Positions 1-6,621 are shown, numbered from the stretch's first letter. The stretch is DNA of 6,621 bases from Gammaproteobacteria bacterium (GCA_019634245.1 JAHQVR010000007.1:1-6621); one strand, 5' to 3'. Notes: generated from the letters alone by a model not told the origin. Numbers and translations are program-made.

Positions 1-27
1 ATCCGCGTCTTCCCAAACATAGCTGCC
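1..27 (-). repeat. SdrD_B-type domain unit 4, first nine residues only
   Basis: The window ends at GSYVWEDAD (W1234), the opening of a further unit. The array therefore continues past the left edge and the total number of repeats cannot be counted here. Confidence 0.8.
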
Positions 28-3000
28 AACACTAACTGGCGCAATAAATCCAAAGTCAACCGTCATGTTGCCGTTACTATCGCTCGGATCGACGCCGTCT
101 TGAGCATCGCCCGCGGCCGCATCCGATTCGCTTGGCTCACCACCGGTGCTAAGTGTAAATGTGCCACTCTCATAGGTGCCAGCTGACAAGCCAGTAGCAG
201 CGGTATTAATATTCGAATCTGATTCATCCGCCGCTGTCGTATCCGAGTTATCCGCAACGTCTTGGATTGGCGTTGGTTCATAACCGGCCGGCGGTGTGAC
301 TTGAACTCGATAGTCCCCGCTTGGCAGATTAGTAAAGTGATACAAACCATCTGCACCCGTGGTTTGCGTTGCAACCGCTGCACCACTGATATCCGTTGCG
401 GGAACAAAGGTACCGGTGCCGTCGTCTACAAAAAGAGTCACCATCGCACCGGGAATTGGCGCTTCAGTCGGGTCTTGAACCCCATCACCATTGGCGTCTT
501 CCCACACATAGCTACCCATACTCAGCGGTGCTACAAAACCAAAATCAATGGTCATATTGCCACTCAGATCGAATGGGTCATCCGCAACACCATCTTGCGT
601 ATCGCCCGCGGCAGTATCCGCTTCACTGGGCTCATCACCAATTGAGAGGTTAAACACACCGCTCTCAAACGTACCATTTGGCAACCCGGTCGCCGCTGTA
701 TTGATGTTTGAATCGGTTTCATCGGCTGCGGTTGTGTCTGAATTATCAGCACCATCTTGTTGTGGTGAAGCCTCATAACCCGCTGGTGGCGTGACTTGTA
801 CTTTGTAATCACCCGCCGGCAAGTTATCGAAATAATATTGTCCGTCTGCGCCGGTAGTGACCGATGCGACCGCAACCCCATCAAGATCCGTTGCAGCGAC
901 AAAATTGCCAGTACCGTCATCGACTAAAAGAGTGACTACCGCATTCTCGATCGGCGGCTCATCGCCAGGCGCTCCTTGAACACCATCAAGATTGGTGTCT
1001 TCCCAAACATAGCTACCGATACTTAACGGGGTGTAAAAACCAAAATCATACGTGTGATCGTTTTCGCCCGCCACACCGGTGGTTACCGGTGCGATCACAA
1101 GGTCTGTTTCAATGCCTTCTAGGCCATTGGAGTCATGCAATTCATTAGTCGCCGTCGACGTCGCCGTATTGGTTTCACCGTCAGCGGTTAAGGCTGTGTC
1201 ACTGGTGATCGGTGATGTATCTGAATAAATATCAAGCGCGGCTTGGGTTTGATCAATCGCGACGATGTATTGGGTATTAGGGTCTAAACCACCATCGACA
1301 AAGCCAGTGCTGGCATCGATATCACGAGGGCCGAAGTAGTATTCGCCATCGGAATTGGTGGTTGCGGTAACCGCCATCATTGCGCTATCGAGGACTGGGT
1401 CGCCAAGCTCGCCTGCTTGGTAAATCCCATCCATGTTGAGATCATCCCACTCATACAATTGCACTTCGACACCCGCTATCGGATCTTCGTTGGGATCTTG
1501 CACACCATCACCATCGGCGTCTTCCCAGACTCGGTTACCAATCTCGATTGGGGTTTGATCACAGAGTAATTCTACATCGCCAAGCGAAGCCGCTTTTGCA
1601 AATCTAGGGCCTGTAGCAGTTAAATCAGGAAAAATCTCATAAACACCATCTCTGGAAGCATCGATTACATCAATGTACGAGATACCCGAAGATCGAACAT
1701 TGATAGGATCCATTACAATACTGATCAACTCACCTCCCCCGGGCAAAAATGCCATACCACCAGATTGTGTCTCCTCATGACCGCCATTACCACCATAAGA
1801 ATCAAAAGCAAAAAACTCTCCACCTCCAGGACCTTGGTTGCTATTTACACCACCAACACGATTAATATTAGTTCCAGTTGTTGTTCGATCTGGGTCGGGT
1901 GCAATGCCATCACTAACCGTCCCGTTATTTTCCAAAATAAAGCCGCCAGAACCATCTGGAGCAGCAATTAATACATCACCACCGAGCATTCCATTAATAT
2001 CACCCGCAGCACCATTCGGCCTTACATTATTAGAACCCAATTGATGAGAGCTACGATCCATAAACGACAAAATCATAAACCCCTCTTCATCAAACTCTAT
2101 GTCCGCGAATATAGGTGTCGCCCTTGAAAAATTAGAACTCCTAACTTGATAAGCTGCATCACTGAATGAATCTAACCAAGGAGTCCAACGACAACCAAGC
2201 TGAAAGCTATTATTCCTTGCCCAAATACAACCCTTATCATCGGTAGCGCTCGTGCCATCGTAATCTAAATCTACTTGAAAGATAGGGGCTGCCGAGAAGG
2301 TACCAACTGACCCGCCGTTGGCCGCTGGGTCAGCATTAAGCGTAAGCTCATAAACCTGGGCAGTCAAACCCAAAGTAGGTGCGGTACCATAAGCCGTTAT
2401 GGTTTCATTTTCACCACTACAGACTGTGCCGACATAAATCTTACCGTCATGACGATCGATTGCCCAAGGCCGTGAGTCACCATTTGGACATGCCCCACTC
2501 GGGATTTCAATTTTTCCAAACTCGGCCACATCAGGGCTCGTTACTGAATCATAGTCAATCGCATATAAATGCTTATCGGCCAAGTTCACAACGTAAACTG
2601 TCTTCTGATCATCTGAAATATCTAAATCACCAAAACCAACTTTGCCCACCATCGAGAAAACTTCTTCATCTTGGCTTTTAGCTAGTGAACTCGTTAAGCC
2701 TCGTGATGAATTATCTGGAATTGGAGTAGTAACCGAGCTGCTGGCAGCCGCTGACGCATCAATTCCTACGGCTGCACCATCAAGCCAAACCTCACCACTA
2801 CCGTCAACGCCACTAGTAGAAATGAAGATAGTACTAATAGCCTGCTGTGGCGAGACAATTTCAGCACCATCGATCACGCCGCTGCCATCAGCATCAACGC
2901 CAGCGTATAAACCAGTATGACGCTTTAACATAGCCGCATTTAAAAGTACTTGGTCTTCTCGTTGAAAACCCATTCCCCATGTTGAACCAATTTGCTCAGC

Positions 3001-3714
3001 AGTCGCTGTATCAACTTCAACAGGGTTTGCGGATTGGTCTCCCGTGAAGCCATATGAAAACTCATGCAGAGTTATCAAATCAGCTGGCGAATCTGCTGAA
3101 GTGTCAGCTGGATCGCCATTCACAAAACAACTAACAGCAATATCTGGATTTTCATTACAATACTCACCTGGATTAGCAACTGCTAAATCTGCATTACAAC
3201 TAGGCGCCAAATGAAATTGAGTATTGGTGCCAGAGTCAACGCCTGCACTCCCAAACTGCATATAGTCAGGAAGATTTTCAAACTCAAGTCGCACTTCGGA
3301 ATTGGCTGTGAAGATTTCTGGGAAGAGATAAGAACCGTCTGCGGCGATCGGCACTGGTGAGCCAATGGGGTTATTATCGATATCATAGGCTATGACCTGA
3401 AAGGGCTCGCCCGCTGTATTCGTAACGTCACCAAAAGTTGGTTCAAAGTTACTGGGAGCTACTCCATCGCCTTTTATACCATCAGCGTTGTAATCCCTAA
3501 ACACAACTCCACCCAAATCGGTGGTGTTGTCACCACACATGACTTGAGCGAACGCATTAGATCCACTCATAAGAAAAAAACTAATCAATCCGAGATCAAA
3601 CAGTGATCGAATTCGCATTTTCGGAACTCGCTGAGAATTATAAACGGAATCGCCAGATTGACGACTAGGCGACGTTCGAACGACGTCAGAAAACGAAAAC
3701 AGGTACTTAAACAT
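1..3714 (-). CDS. Giant exported surface protein: propeller-like body plus tandem SdrD_B domains (C-terminus beyond the window)
   Basis: The minus frame is open from ATG at 3714 to the left edge: 1238 codons, no stop, so the C-terminus is missing. A hydrophobic signal peptide runs from M33 to about A56 with a likely AFA|Q cleavage. Residues about 66-170 form a first B-like domain (VVFRDYNADG). About 200-700 are a propeller-like body: GDLDISDD at 362-369, CPNGDSRPW from 409, IEFDEEG from 539, ENNGTV from 595, HEE at 646-648, and MDP at 668-670. This order matches my memory of bacterial proteins annotated 'SdrD B-like domain-containing'. From about residue 726 come SdrD_B units with core tryptophans W730, W904, W1071 and W1234. 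EF-hand-like loops suggest calcium-stiffened domains and export to the surface or medium. A role as adhesin or stalk is inference. No sorting or anchor signal is visible because the end is missing. The start at 3714 is favoured by GGTGGGG eight bases upstream; M33 (3618) is the alternative. Confidence 0.9.
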   Translation of the reverse strand, partial: MFKYLFSFSDVVRTSPSRQSGDSVYNSQRVPKMRIRSLFDLGLISFFLMSGSNAFAQVMCGDNTTDLGGVVFRDYNADGIKGDGVAPSNFEPTFGDVTNTAGEPFQVIAYDIDNNPIGSPVPIAADGSYLFPEIFTANSEVRLEFENLPDYMQFGSAGVDSGTNTQFHLAPSCNADLAVANPGEYCNENPDIAVSCFVNGDPADTSADSPADLITLHEFSYGFTGDQSANPVEVDTATAEQIGSTWGMGFQREDQVLLNAAMLKRHTGLYAGVDADGSGVIDGAEIVSPQQAISTIFISTSGVDGSGEVWLDGAAVGIDASAAASSSVTTPIPDNSSRGLTSSLAKSQDEEVFSMVGKVGFGDLDISDDQKTVYVVNLADKHLYAIDYDSVTSPDVAEFGKIEIPSGACPNGDSRPWAIDRHDGKIYVGTVCSGENETITAYGTAPTLGLTAQVYELTLNADPAANGGSVGTFSAAPIFQVDLDYDGTSATDDKGCIWARNNSFQLGCRWTPWLDSFSDAAYQVRSSNFSRATPIFADIEFDEEGFMILSFMDRSSHQLGSNNVRPNGAAGDINGMLGGDVLIAAPDGSGGFILENNGTVSDGIAPDPDRTTTGTNINRVGGVNSNQGPGGGEFFAFDSYGGNGGHEETQSGGMAFLPGGGELISIVMDPINVRSSGISYIDVIDASRDGVYEIFPDLTATGPRFAKAASLGDVELLCDQTPIEIGNRVWEDADGDGVQDPNEDPIAGVEVQLYEWDDLNMDGIYQAGELGDPVLDSAMMAVTATTNSDGEYYFGPRDIDASTGFVDGGLDPNTQYIVAIDQTQAALDIYSDTSPITSDTALTADGETNTATSTATNELHDSNGLEGIETDLVIAPVTTGVAGENDHTYDFGFYTPLSIGSYVWEDTNLDGVQGAPGDEPPIENAVVTLLVDDGTGNFVAATDLDGVAVASVTTGADGQYYFDNLPAGDYKVQVTPPAGYEASPQQDGADNSDTTAADETDSNINTAATGLPNGTFESGVFNLSIGDEPSEADTAAGDTQDGVADDPFDLSGNMTIDFGFVAPLSMGSYVWEDANGDGVQDPTEAPIPGAMVTLFVDDGTGTFVPATDISGAAVATQTTGADGLYHFTNLPSGDYRVQVTPPAGYEPTPIQDVADNSDTTAADESDSNINTAATGLSAGTYESGTFTLSTGGEPSESDAAAGDAQDGVDPSDSNGNMTVDFGFIAPVSVGSYVWEDAD
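28..516 (-). repeat. SdrD_B-type domain unit 3 (163 residues)
   Basis: Opens GSYVWEDANGDGVQDPTE (W1071), matching the EF-hand spacing D-x-N-x-D-G-x-x-D-x-x-E. It continues VTLFVDDGTGTF, TTGADGLYHFTNLPSGDY, QVTPPAGYE, ADNSDTTAADE, NINTAATGL and TVDFGFIAPVSVG. It is four residues shorter than unit 2, with indels in the linker near VDPSDSNGN. The period to the next unit is 489 bases. Confidence 0.85.
517..1017 (-). repeat. SdrD_B-type domain unit 2 (167 residues)
   Basis: Opens GSYVWEDTNLDGVQG (W904), an EF-like loop variant. Core motifs are VTLLVDDGTGNF, TTGADGQYYFDNLPAGDY, QVTPPAGYE, ADNSDTTAADE, NINTAATGL and TIDFGFVAPLSMG. It is a close protein-level copy of unit 3, with many synonymous differences in the DNA, which points to an older duplication or purifying selection. 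The offset from unit 1 is 522 bases and from unit 3 is 501 bases, both multiples of three. Confidence 0.85.
1018..1539 (-). repeat. SdrD_B-type domain unit 1 (174 residues, divergent)
   Basis: This unit starts at GNRVWED (W730) and runs to the next GSYVWED. It opens with the EF-like loop DADGDGVQDPNE. It carries a second loop, D-L-N-M-D-G-I-Y-Q-A-G-E, at residues 758-769 (1408-1443), a strand segment SDGEYYF, and closes with TYDFGFYTPLS. It is the longest unit and clearly diverged from units 2 and 3, lacking their NLPAGDY and TPPAGYE core motifs. SdrD_B domains of staphylococcal Sdr proteins bind calcium at such loops; the same is inferred here. Confidence 0.8.
2860..2895 (-). other. EF-hand-like calcium loop inside the propeller body
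   Basis: Residues 274-285 of the giant protein read D-A-D-G-S-G-V-I-D-G-A-E. This fits the 12-residue EF-hand loop: acidic or polar at positions 1, 3, 5 and 9, Gly at 6, Ile at 8, Glu at 12. It follows HTGLYAGV and precedes a segment with ISTSGVDGSGEVW. Calcium binding is inferred from the motif alone. Confidence 0.5.
3547..3714 (-). other. Signal peptide with unusually long N-terminal extension; ambiguous start
   Basis: Residues 1-32 (rich in S, R, Q and polar residues) precede a textbook Sec signal: M33 R I R, then hydrophobic LGLISFFLM, then SNAFA|QV, with cleavage predicted after A56. Starting at M33 (codon 3616-3618) would give a normal 24-residue signal peptide, but only a weak purine patch (GCGAG) lies upstream of it. 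Starting at M1 (codon 3712-3714) has a better SD-like GGTGGGG but gives a long n-region. An in-frame TAA at 3739-3741 bounds any further extension. Either start yields the same mature protein. Confidence 0.6.
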
Positions 3715-3722
3715 AGTCAATG

Positions 3723-3729
3723 CCCCACC
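3723..3729 (-). promoter_or_regulatory. SD-like ribosome binding site for the giant gene
   Basis: GGTGGGG on the minus strand is followed by an eight-base spacer and then ATG at 3714. It is purine-rich but not a canonical AGGAGG. It is the main reason to prefer the 3714 start over the internal ATG at 3618. Confidence 0.45.
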
Positions 3730-3875
3730 AAATTCAGATTAATTTACTAGTCAGCTATATTCACGAGTCATCAGCCCCTCAACTGCCGACTTCAAATATC
3801 TAGTTTTTTAAAGCGGCCATGAAAAATGCCTTCATTCAAAAAACTACTTACCGCTAGCCTTTTTATTTCAAATAC

Positions 3876-3907
3876 ACAATACCCTGTCGTGCGTGACGCC
3901 TTGTCAA
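3876..3907 (-). promoter_or_regulatory. Candidate sigma-70-like promoter for the giant gene
   Basis: A perfect TTGACA lies at 3902-3907 (minus strand). Downstream -10 candidates are poor: GGTATT at an 18-base spacing or TATTGT at 20 bases. The position, after the hairpin and about 160-190 bases before the start codon, suits a separate promoter, but the weak -10 keeps this tentative. Confidence 0.25.
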
Positions 3908-3926
3908 TTAGCGGGTAAATTATTGT

Positions 3927-3964
3927 AAAATTTTGGCAGGAATATACTGAAATGGCTGCCTAAA
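3927..3964 (-). terminator. Weak terminator-like hairpin after the 307-residue gene
   Basis: On the minus strand TTTAGGCAG can pair with CTGCCAAAA around a 16-base loop. This gives a five-pair GC-containing stem (GGCAG/CTGCC), then an A-A mismatch, then three T-A pairs, followed by TTTT. The loop is long and the stem short, so termination may be partial. A second perfect 8-base inverted repeat (CCGCAATA, 3965-3972 and 4001-4008) lies immediately upstream and overlaps the stop codon. Confidence 0.3.
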
Positions 3965-3999
3965 CCGCAATATTTATGCACGTTGGACTCCGCTGTTAA

Positions 4000-4923
4000 T
4001 TATTGCGGAACCACTGAAAGTAACTGCCAATTATTGTCTTCCTTGGAGAATTGAAAATTATAGATTTTGTATTTACGTGCTGTCTCTGCGGTCATTCGAA
4101 ACGAAAATTCAGCATCGCTTAAGGCCATAAAATGTTGATTATCACGGGTAGTATTGAATACGATTTTTCGCACTTGGGTACTGTCGCCATTTTTAAGCGC
4201 TAATAGCGAGAGCTCATAATTCGGTTTTACCAGTCGATTGAAATTACCCGCCTCTGTCAACGGAACCGACATCAAATTCGACGATCGAGCGTCTCCATAA
4301 TAAAGTCGTTTTTCGTTAGGTGTATTAAAAATGCCGATACCTAAGGCATCTATGTCTGCTAACTGATCAACAACCTTGCCTGTCGCTATATCGATTTGAT
4401 AAATCACTCCATTGATTTCGGAATTAGTAGAGCCTGCAACGGAATTTACATAGAGACTATTGGTATCACAATCATAGGCAAGCCCCAGCGTTCCAAATGG
4501 GTTTGCCTGAGAAGGTTCCTCGCTTAATGGTAGCTCTATAAAGGTGCTCATCAAGCCTGTATTTGAATCGATACGGTATATCGTATTGCGTCGCTCCAAT
4601 GGATTGGTGTCTAAACCTATGGTGGGGACAGGAATTAGGTACATATGTCCCTCGGCATCTCTTATCGTGATACCAACGTGCCCACTTTGCCGCCATGTGT
4701 TGTGCTGATACATCAATTGTTGACCTTCCATATCTCGAATAACCACGCCATTTCTAGTTGTGATGGTTGTATCGATAGCAGGTTGCTCAAAACCTAAGGT
4801 TTCAATAAACGCGGGAACTTTAGCACAGCTATAAACGGCTCCTGTAGTAAGCTCTTGAGCAGAGCTTTGCCAACCACTAATCGACAAAAACAACAGAACG
4901 AGTTTTATAAAATTACGTTGCAT
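4000..4923 (-). CDS. Exported protein of unknown function with propeller-like strand repeats
   Basis: A complete 307-residue gene, ATG at 4923 and TAA at 4000-4002. Residues 1-22 are a clear Sec signal peptide: MQRNFIK, then LVLLFLSISGW, then SSA|QE. The mature part has segments typical of beta-propeller blades: NTIYRIDSNTG (113-123), GLAYDCDTNSLYVNSV (147-162), GVIYQIDIATGKV (172-184) and NEKRLYYGDARSSNLMSV (203-220). There are two cysteines, C33 and C152. I do not recognise a named family, and no catalytic motif is visible. The ATG comes two bases after the stop of the upstream amine-oxidase-like gene, with no good SD site nearby (AAGAGAG ends 15 bases upstream), so translation is probably coupled to that gene. 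A binding or scaffold role next to the other two exported proteins is inference. Confidence 0.9.
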   Translation of the reverse strand: MQRNFIKLVLLFLSISGWQSSAQELTTGAVYSCAKVPAFIETLGFEQPAIDTTITTRNGVVIRDMEGQQLMYQHNTWRQSGHVGITIRDAEGHMYLIPVPTIGLDTNPLERRNTIYRIDSNTGLMSTFIELPLSEEPSQANPFGTLGLAYDCDTNSLYVNSVAGSTNSEINGVIYQIDIATGKVVDQLADIDALGIGIFNTPNEKRLYYGDARSSNLMSVPLTEAGNFNRLVKPNYELSLLALKNGDSTQVRKIVFNTTRDNQHFMALSDAEFSFRMTAETARKYKIYNFQFSKEDNNWQLLSVVPQ

Positions 4924-4925
4924 GG

Positions 4926-6621
4926 CTACTGAGCTTGGCTCTCTTCGCTAGCGGTTATCGGCATAAACATAGGACCACCGGTGCAAGGCCAAGTTTGAAT
5001 TTTTTGCACGCCATCGACCACGATGGTATCAGCCCAACAATAGCGACTGCCCTCATTACCATCATTATGGATTTGCGGTACGTACCAAAGCACCAAGCTC
5101 TGATCCGCGAGCGCTTCGGCGGGTTGTATAAACTGTTCGGGGCCTTGCTCATGATTGCTATTGCAGCAACTACCCAAAGTTACCAAGTCGCTACTGCCCT
5201 CGTCTTTATCTGGGTGGCCAACGGTTGCATAGATAAAGGCATCATCACCACGACCACCATCCCAAAATTGACCAATCGATGGCGACAACATATAGCCATT
5301 ACCGGAACTGTCTAACAAACGATGACTGTACTGACCTTGATGTAGATCTTGCTCTGTTGGTTGGCGCATCCAGCTCTCTTCAGCAACACTCAGCCAGCTA
5401 TTATCTTGCCATTGTTCAAGCGCATAGCTTTGTTGCTCAGCCGGTCGACCGAGGTCCATACGCAACACCGGTCGGTAGGTTCCATCCGTGCCACAACCTC
5501 GGCCGTGATTGGACATTGCAACACGATAGCGACCGTCGGTATAAAACTCATAGCGTTCTTCGTATCGATAGTTACACGCAGCCGGCCACGGCAATTGGCG
5601 AAAATCTTGGATAAGCGCAAACCCTACCTCAACGTCGCCTTCAACAATTGGCTCAATTTTTGGGCCTTCATACGCGACTACCACCGCGGAACTAAACATC
5701 GGGCAGCCGGTCGCATCACTGTAGCCGAAATTTTCTTGGCGCGAATAGCTGACATGCCAATCAACTACTTTAGCGCTATTAAACACGTGCTGGTCATTAA
5801 AGGTGGCGTCCGCAACGCGCAATCCATCAGAGGTAGTTAGGTGATAGTTCAGGCGCCAACCATTGCGCTCAAGCTGGGTGATTTTCTCACAATAGTTTTT
5901 GAAAACGTATTCATTCTCAATAATGCGTTGCGTCAAAATAACCGGTGGCCCAGTCTCGCCGACCGTGGTCCAGCGTAGACCGGCGACTTTCATATCGGTC
6001 AAATCGACAATTACCCATAAGGCTTGGTCGCCCAAAACATAGGTCGGCGCAACGCATAGGTGTTTTGATCGTTCGCATAAAGAATTTTTTACCGCAGACT
6101 TGGTACTGACCATCAACGGTAGAATGTCTTCTGGCGCGGTGTCGGTATCGTTATCCTTTAAAAATCGATCAATTTCTAAGCGCACCGCAGGTTCATGTTT
6201 GGCGATACTCATCGCCAGCGCTTGCAACCGCGGGCTTAAATCCGGTTGCGTTTCAGGCAGGCTATTGATAACCAATATTTCCTCATTTTCAACGTCGACA
6301 ATGCCAGTTAAAGTAACGTTAAAAAAGAAATTATAAGTATCAACACGATAGCATTGGCCGATCTCACAAACGCTGGCAGCGCCAACGCGGTCTCCTGGCA
6401 TCGCCGGTTTTACCGACATAACTTCGTTGCGTAACGGCGTTCTGTTGCCACTCGATTGCTCTATCGCAAACAATGCTTGTTGAAAACGCGGATCGGTAAT
6501 CAGTAAGCCTTGCGCCAATTCGGCTTTATCATCTGTCAAATCATCCAGTGTTAACAGCGGCAGATCACTTGCTAATATTTCTTGTATTTGTGCTTGGTAT
6601 TGTAATTTTTCTGGTGCATCG
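4926..6621 (-). CDS. Copper amine oxidase-like exported protein, possibly lacking catalytic residues (N-terminus beyond the window)
   Basis: The frame is open to the right edge: 564 residues plus TAG at 4926-4928. The TTG at 6537-6539 is not a credible start, because coding continues upstream (EKLQYQAQIQEILASD). Numbering from the edge, residues about 40-210 resemble the small N2/N3 domains of amine oxidases. GWRLNYHLTTSDGLRV (from 254), NYRYEERYEFYTDGRY (350-365), ATVGHPDKDE (465-474), SLVLWYVPQIH (508-518) and a final FMPI match, in order, the family's GWxI, NYDY..F...DG, WVT..xPDER, IVLWYT..TH and WPIMP segments. Classic enzymes oxidise primary amines using a topaquinone made from the Tyr of N-Y-D/E and a copper held by HxH plus a distal His. 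Here NY is followed by R, and GTY stands where HxH is expected before RMD (387-389). The distal His (518) remains. Twelve cysteines, including CEIGQC and CERSKHLC, suggest an oxidising compartment. The family call is from memory and by eye. Confidence 0.6.
   Translation of the reverse strand, partial: DAPEKLQYQAQIQEILASDLPLLTLDDLTDDKAELAQGLLITDPRFQQALFAIEQSSGNRTPLRNEVMSVKPAMPGDRVGAASVCEIGQCYRVDTYNFFFNVTLTGIVDVENEEILVINSLPETQPDLSPRLQALAMSIAKHEPAVRLEIDRFLKDNDTDTAPEDILPLMVSTKSAVKNSLCERSKHLCVAPTYVLGDQALWVIVDLTDMKVAGLRWTTVGETGPPVILTQRIIENEYVFKNYCEKITQLERNGWRLNYHLTTSDGLRVADATFNDQHVFNSAKVVDWHVSYSRQENFGYSDATGCPMFSSAVVVAYEGPKIEPIVEGDVEVGFALIQDFRQLPWPAACNYRYEERYEFYTDGRYRVAMSNHGRGCGTDGTYRPVLRMDLGRPAEQQSYALEQWQDNSWLSVAEESWMRQPTEQDLHQGQYSHRLLDSSGNGYMLSPSIGQFWDGGRGDDAFIYATVGHPDKDEGSSDLVTLGSCCNSNHEQGPEQFIQPAEALADQSLVLWYVPQIHNDGNEGSRYCWADTIVVDGVQKIQTWPCTGGPMFMPITASEESQAQ

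Larger units (their letters stand above)
3715..3999. other. Intergenic gap of 285 bases between the 307-residue gene and the giant gene
   Basis: The stretch is AT-rich and has no convincing coding frame. On the minus strand it holds, in order, an inverted repeat near the upstream stop codon, a terminator-like hairpin with A/T flanks, a TTGACA box, and an SD-like site just before the giant gene. I see no tRNA, riboswitch or insertion-sequence end in it. Confidence 0.6.

Noticed and set aside
262..778. Overlapping plus-strand open frames opposite the repeat array
   Set aside because: They lie antisense to a continuous minus-strand frame with clear domain repeats, their products are low-complexity and lack motifs, and they mirror the codon pattern of the real gene.
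1..1539. Possible CRISPR array or DNA-level repeat element
   Set aside because: The repeat period is about 490-520 bases with no short identical repeats or spacers, and the repetition is explained by tandem protein domains.
3816..3836. Short palindrome-like GGCCATGAAAAATGCC as an operator
   Set aside because: The arms match only with a one-base bulge and the element is isolated, so it is not distinguishable from chance in an AT-rich gap.
3715..3999. Small gene, tRNA or mobile-element end in the intergenic gap
   Set aside because: No frame with a start, ribosome site and plausible product, no cloverleaf arms, and no terminal inverted repeats with target duplication could be found by eye.
4935..5840. 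Plus-strand open frames opposite the amine-oxidase-like gene
   Set aside because: They are antisense shadows: the minus strand encodes a coherent protein with ordered family motifs across the same bases, and the plus-strand frames have no ribosome sites or recognisable domains.

Overview
The window holds three genes, all on the minus strand, so transcription runs from high to low coordinates. In order: a secreted-looking protein that resembles copper amine oxidases (4926-6621, its N-terminus lies beyond the right edge); a 307-residue exported protein of unknown function with propeller-like strand repeats (4000-4923); and a very large exported surface protein with a beta-propeller-like body followed by tandem SdrD_B-type domains (1-3714, its C-terminus lies beyond the left edge). 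The two edge genes read to the window ends without a stop.

The likely source is a Gram-negative, probably marine or environmental proteobacterium (gammaproteobacterium-like). This rests on Sec signal peptides with AxA or SxA cleavage sites, moderate GC with many AT-rich codons, and a SdrD_B protein without any visible Gram-positive anchoring context. It is inference, and no gene here fixes the taxon.

Layout from transcription start to end. The amine-oxidase-like gene ends with TAG at 4926-4928, and two bases later the ATG of the 307-residue gene begins (4923), so the two are almost certainly co-transcribed and translationally coupled. After the 307-residue gene comes a 285-base gap (3715-3999) with a terminator-like hairpin, a TTGACA box and an SD-like GGTGGGG, so the giant gene may have its own promoter or be reached by read-through. 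The giant gene then fills the rest of the window. Its last 1.5 kb is a tandem array of about 163-174-residue domains, each opening with an EF-hand-like calcium loop.

All three products appear to be exported. The most plausible joint role is a cell-surface or extracellular system: a calcium-stabilised repeat adhesin or stalk carrying a propeller head, together with two smaller secreted partners. The amine-oxidase-like protein keeps the fold signatures of that family as I read them, but seems to lack the copper-binding HxH pair and the usual cofactor consensus, so it may be a non-catalytic relative. That assignment was made by eye and needs a profile search.
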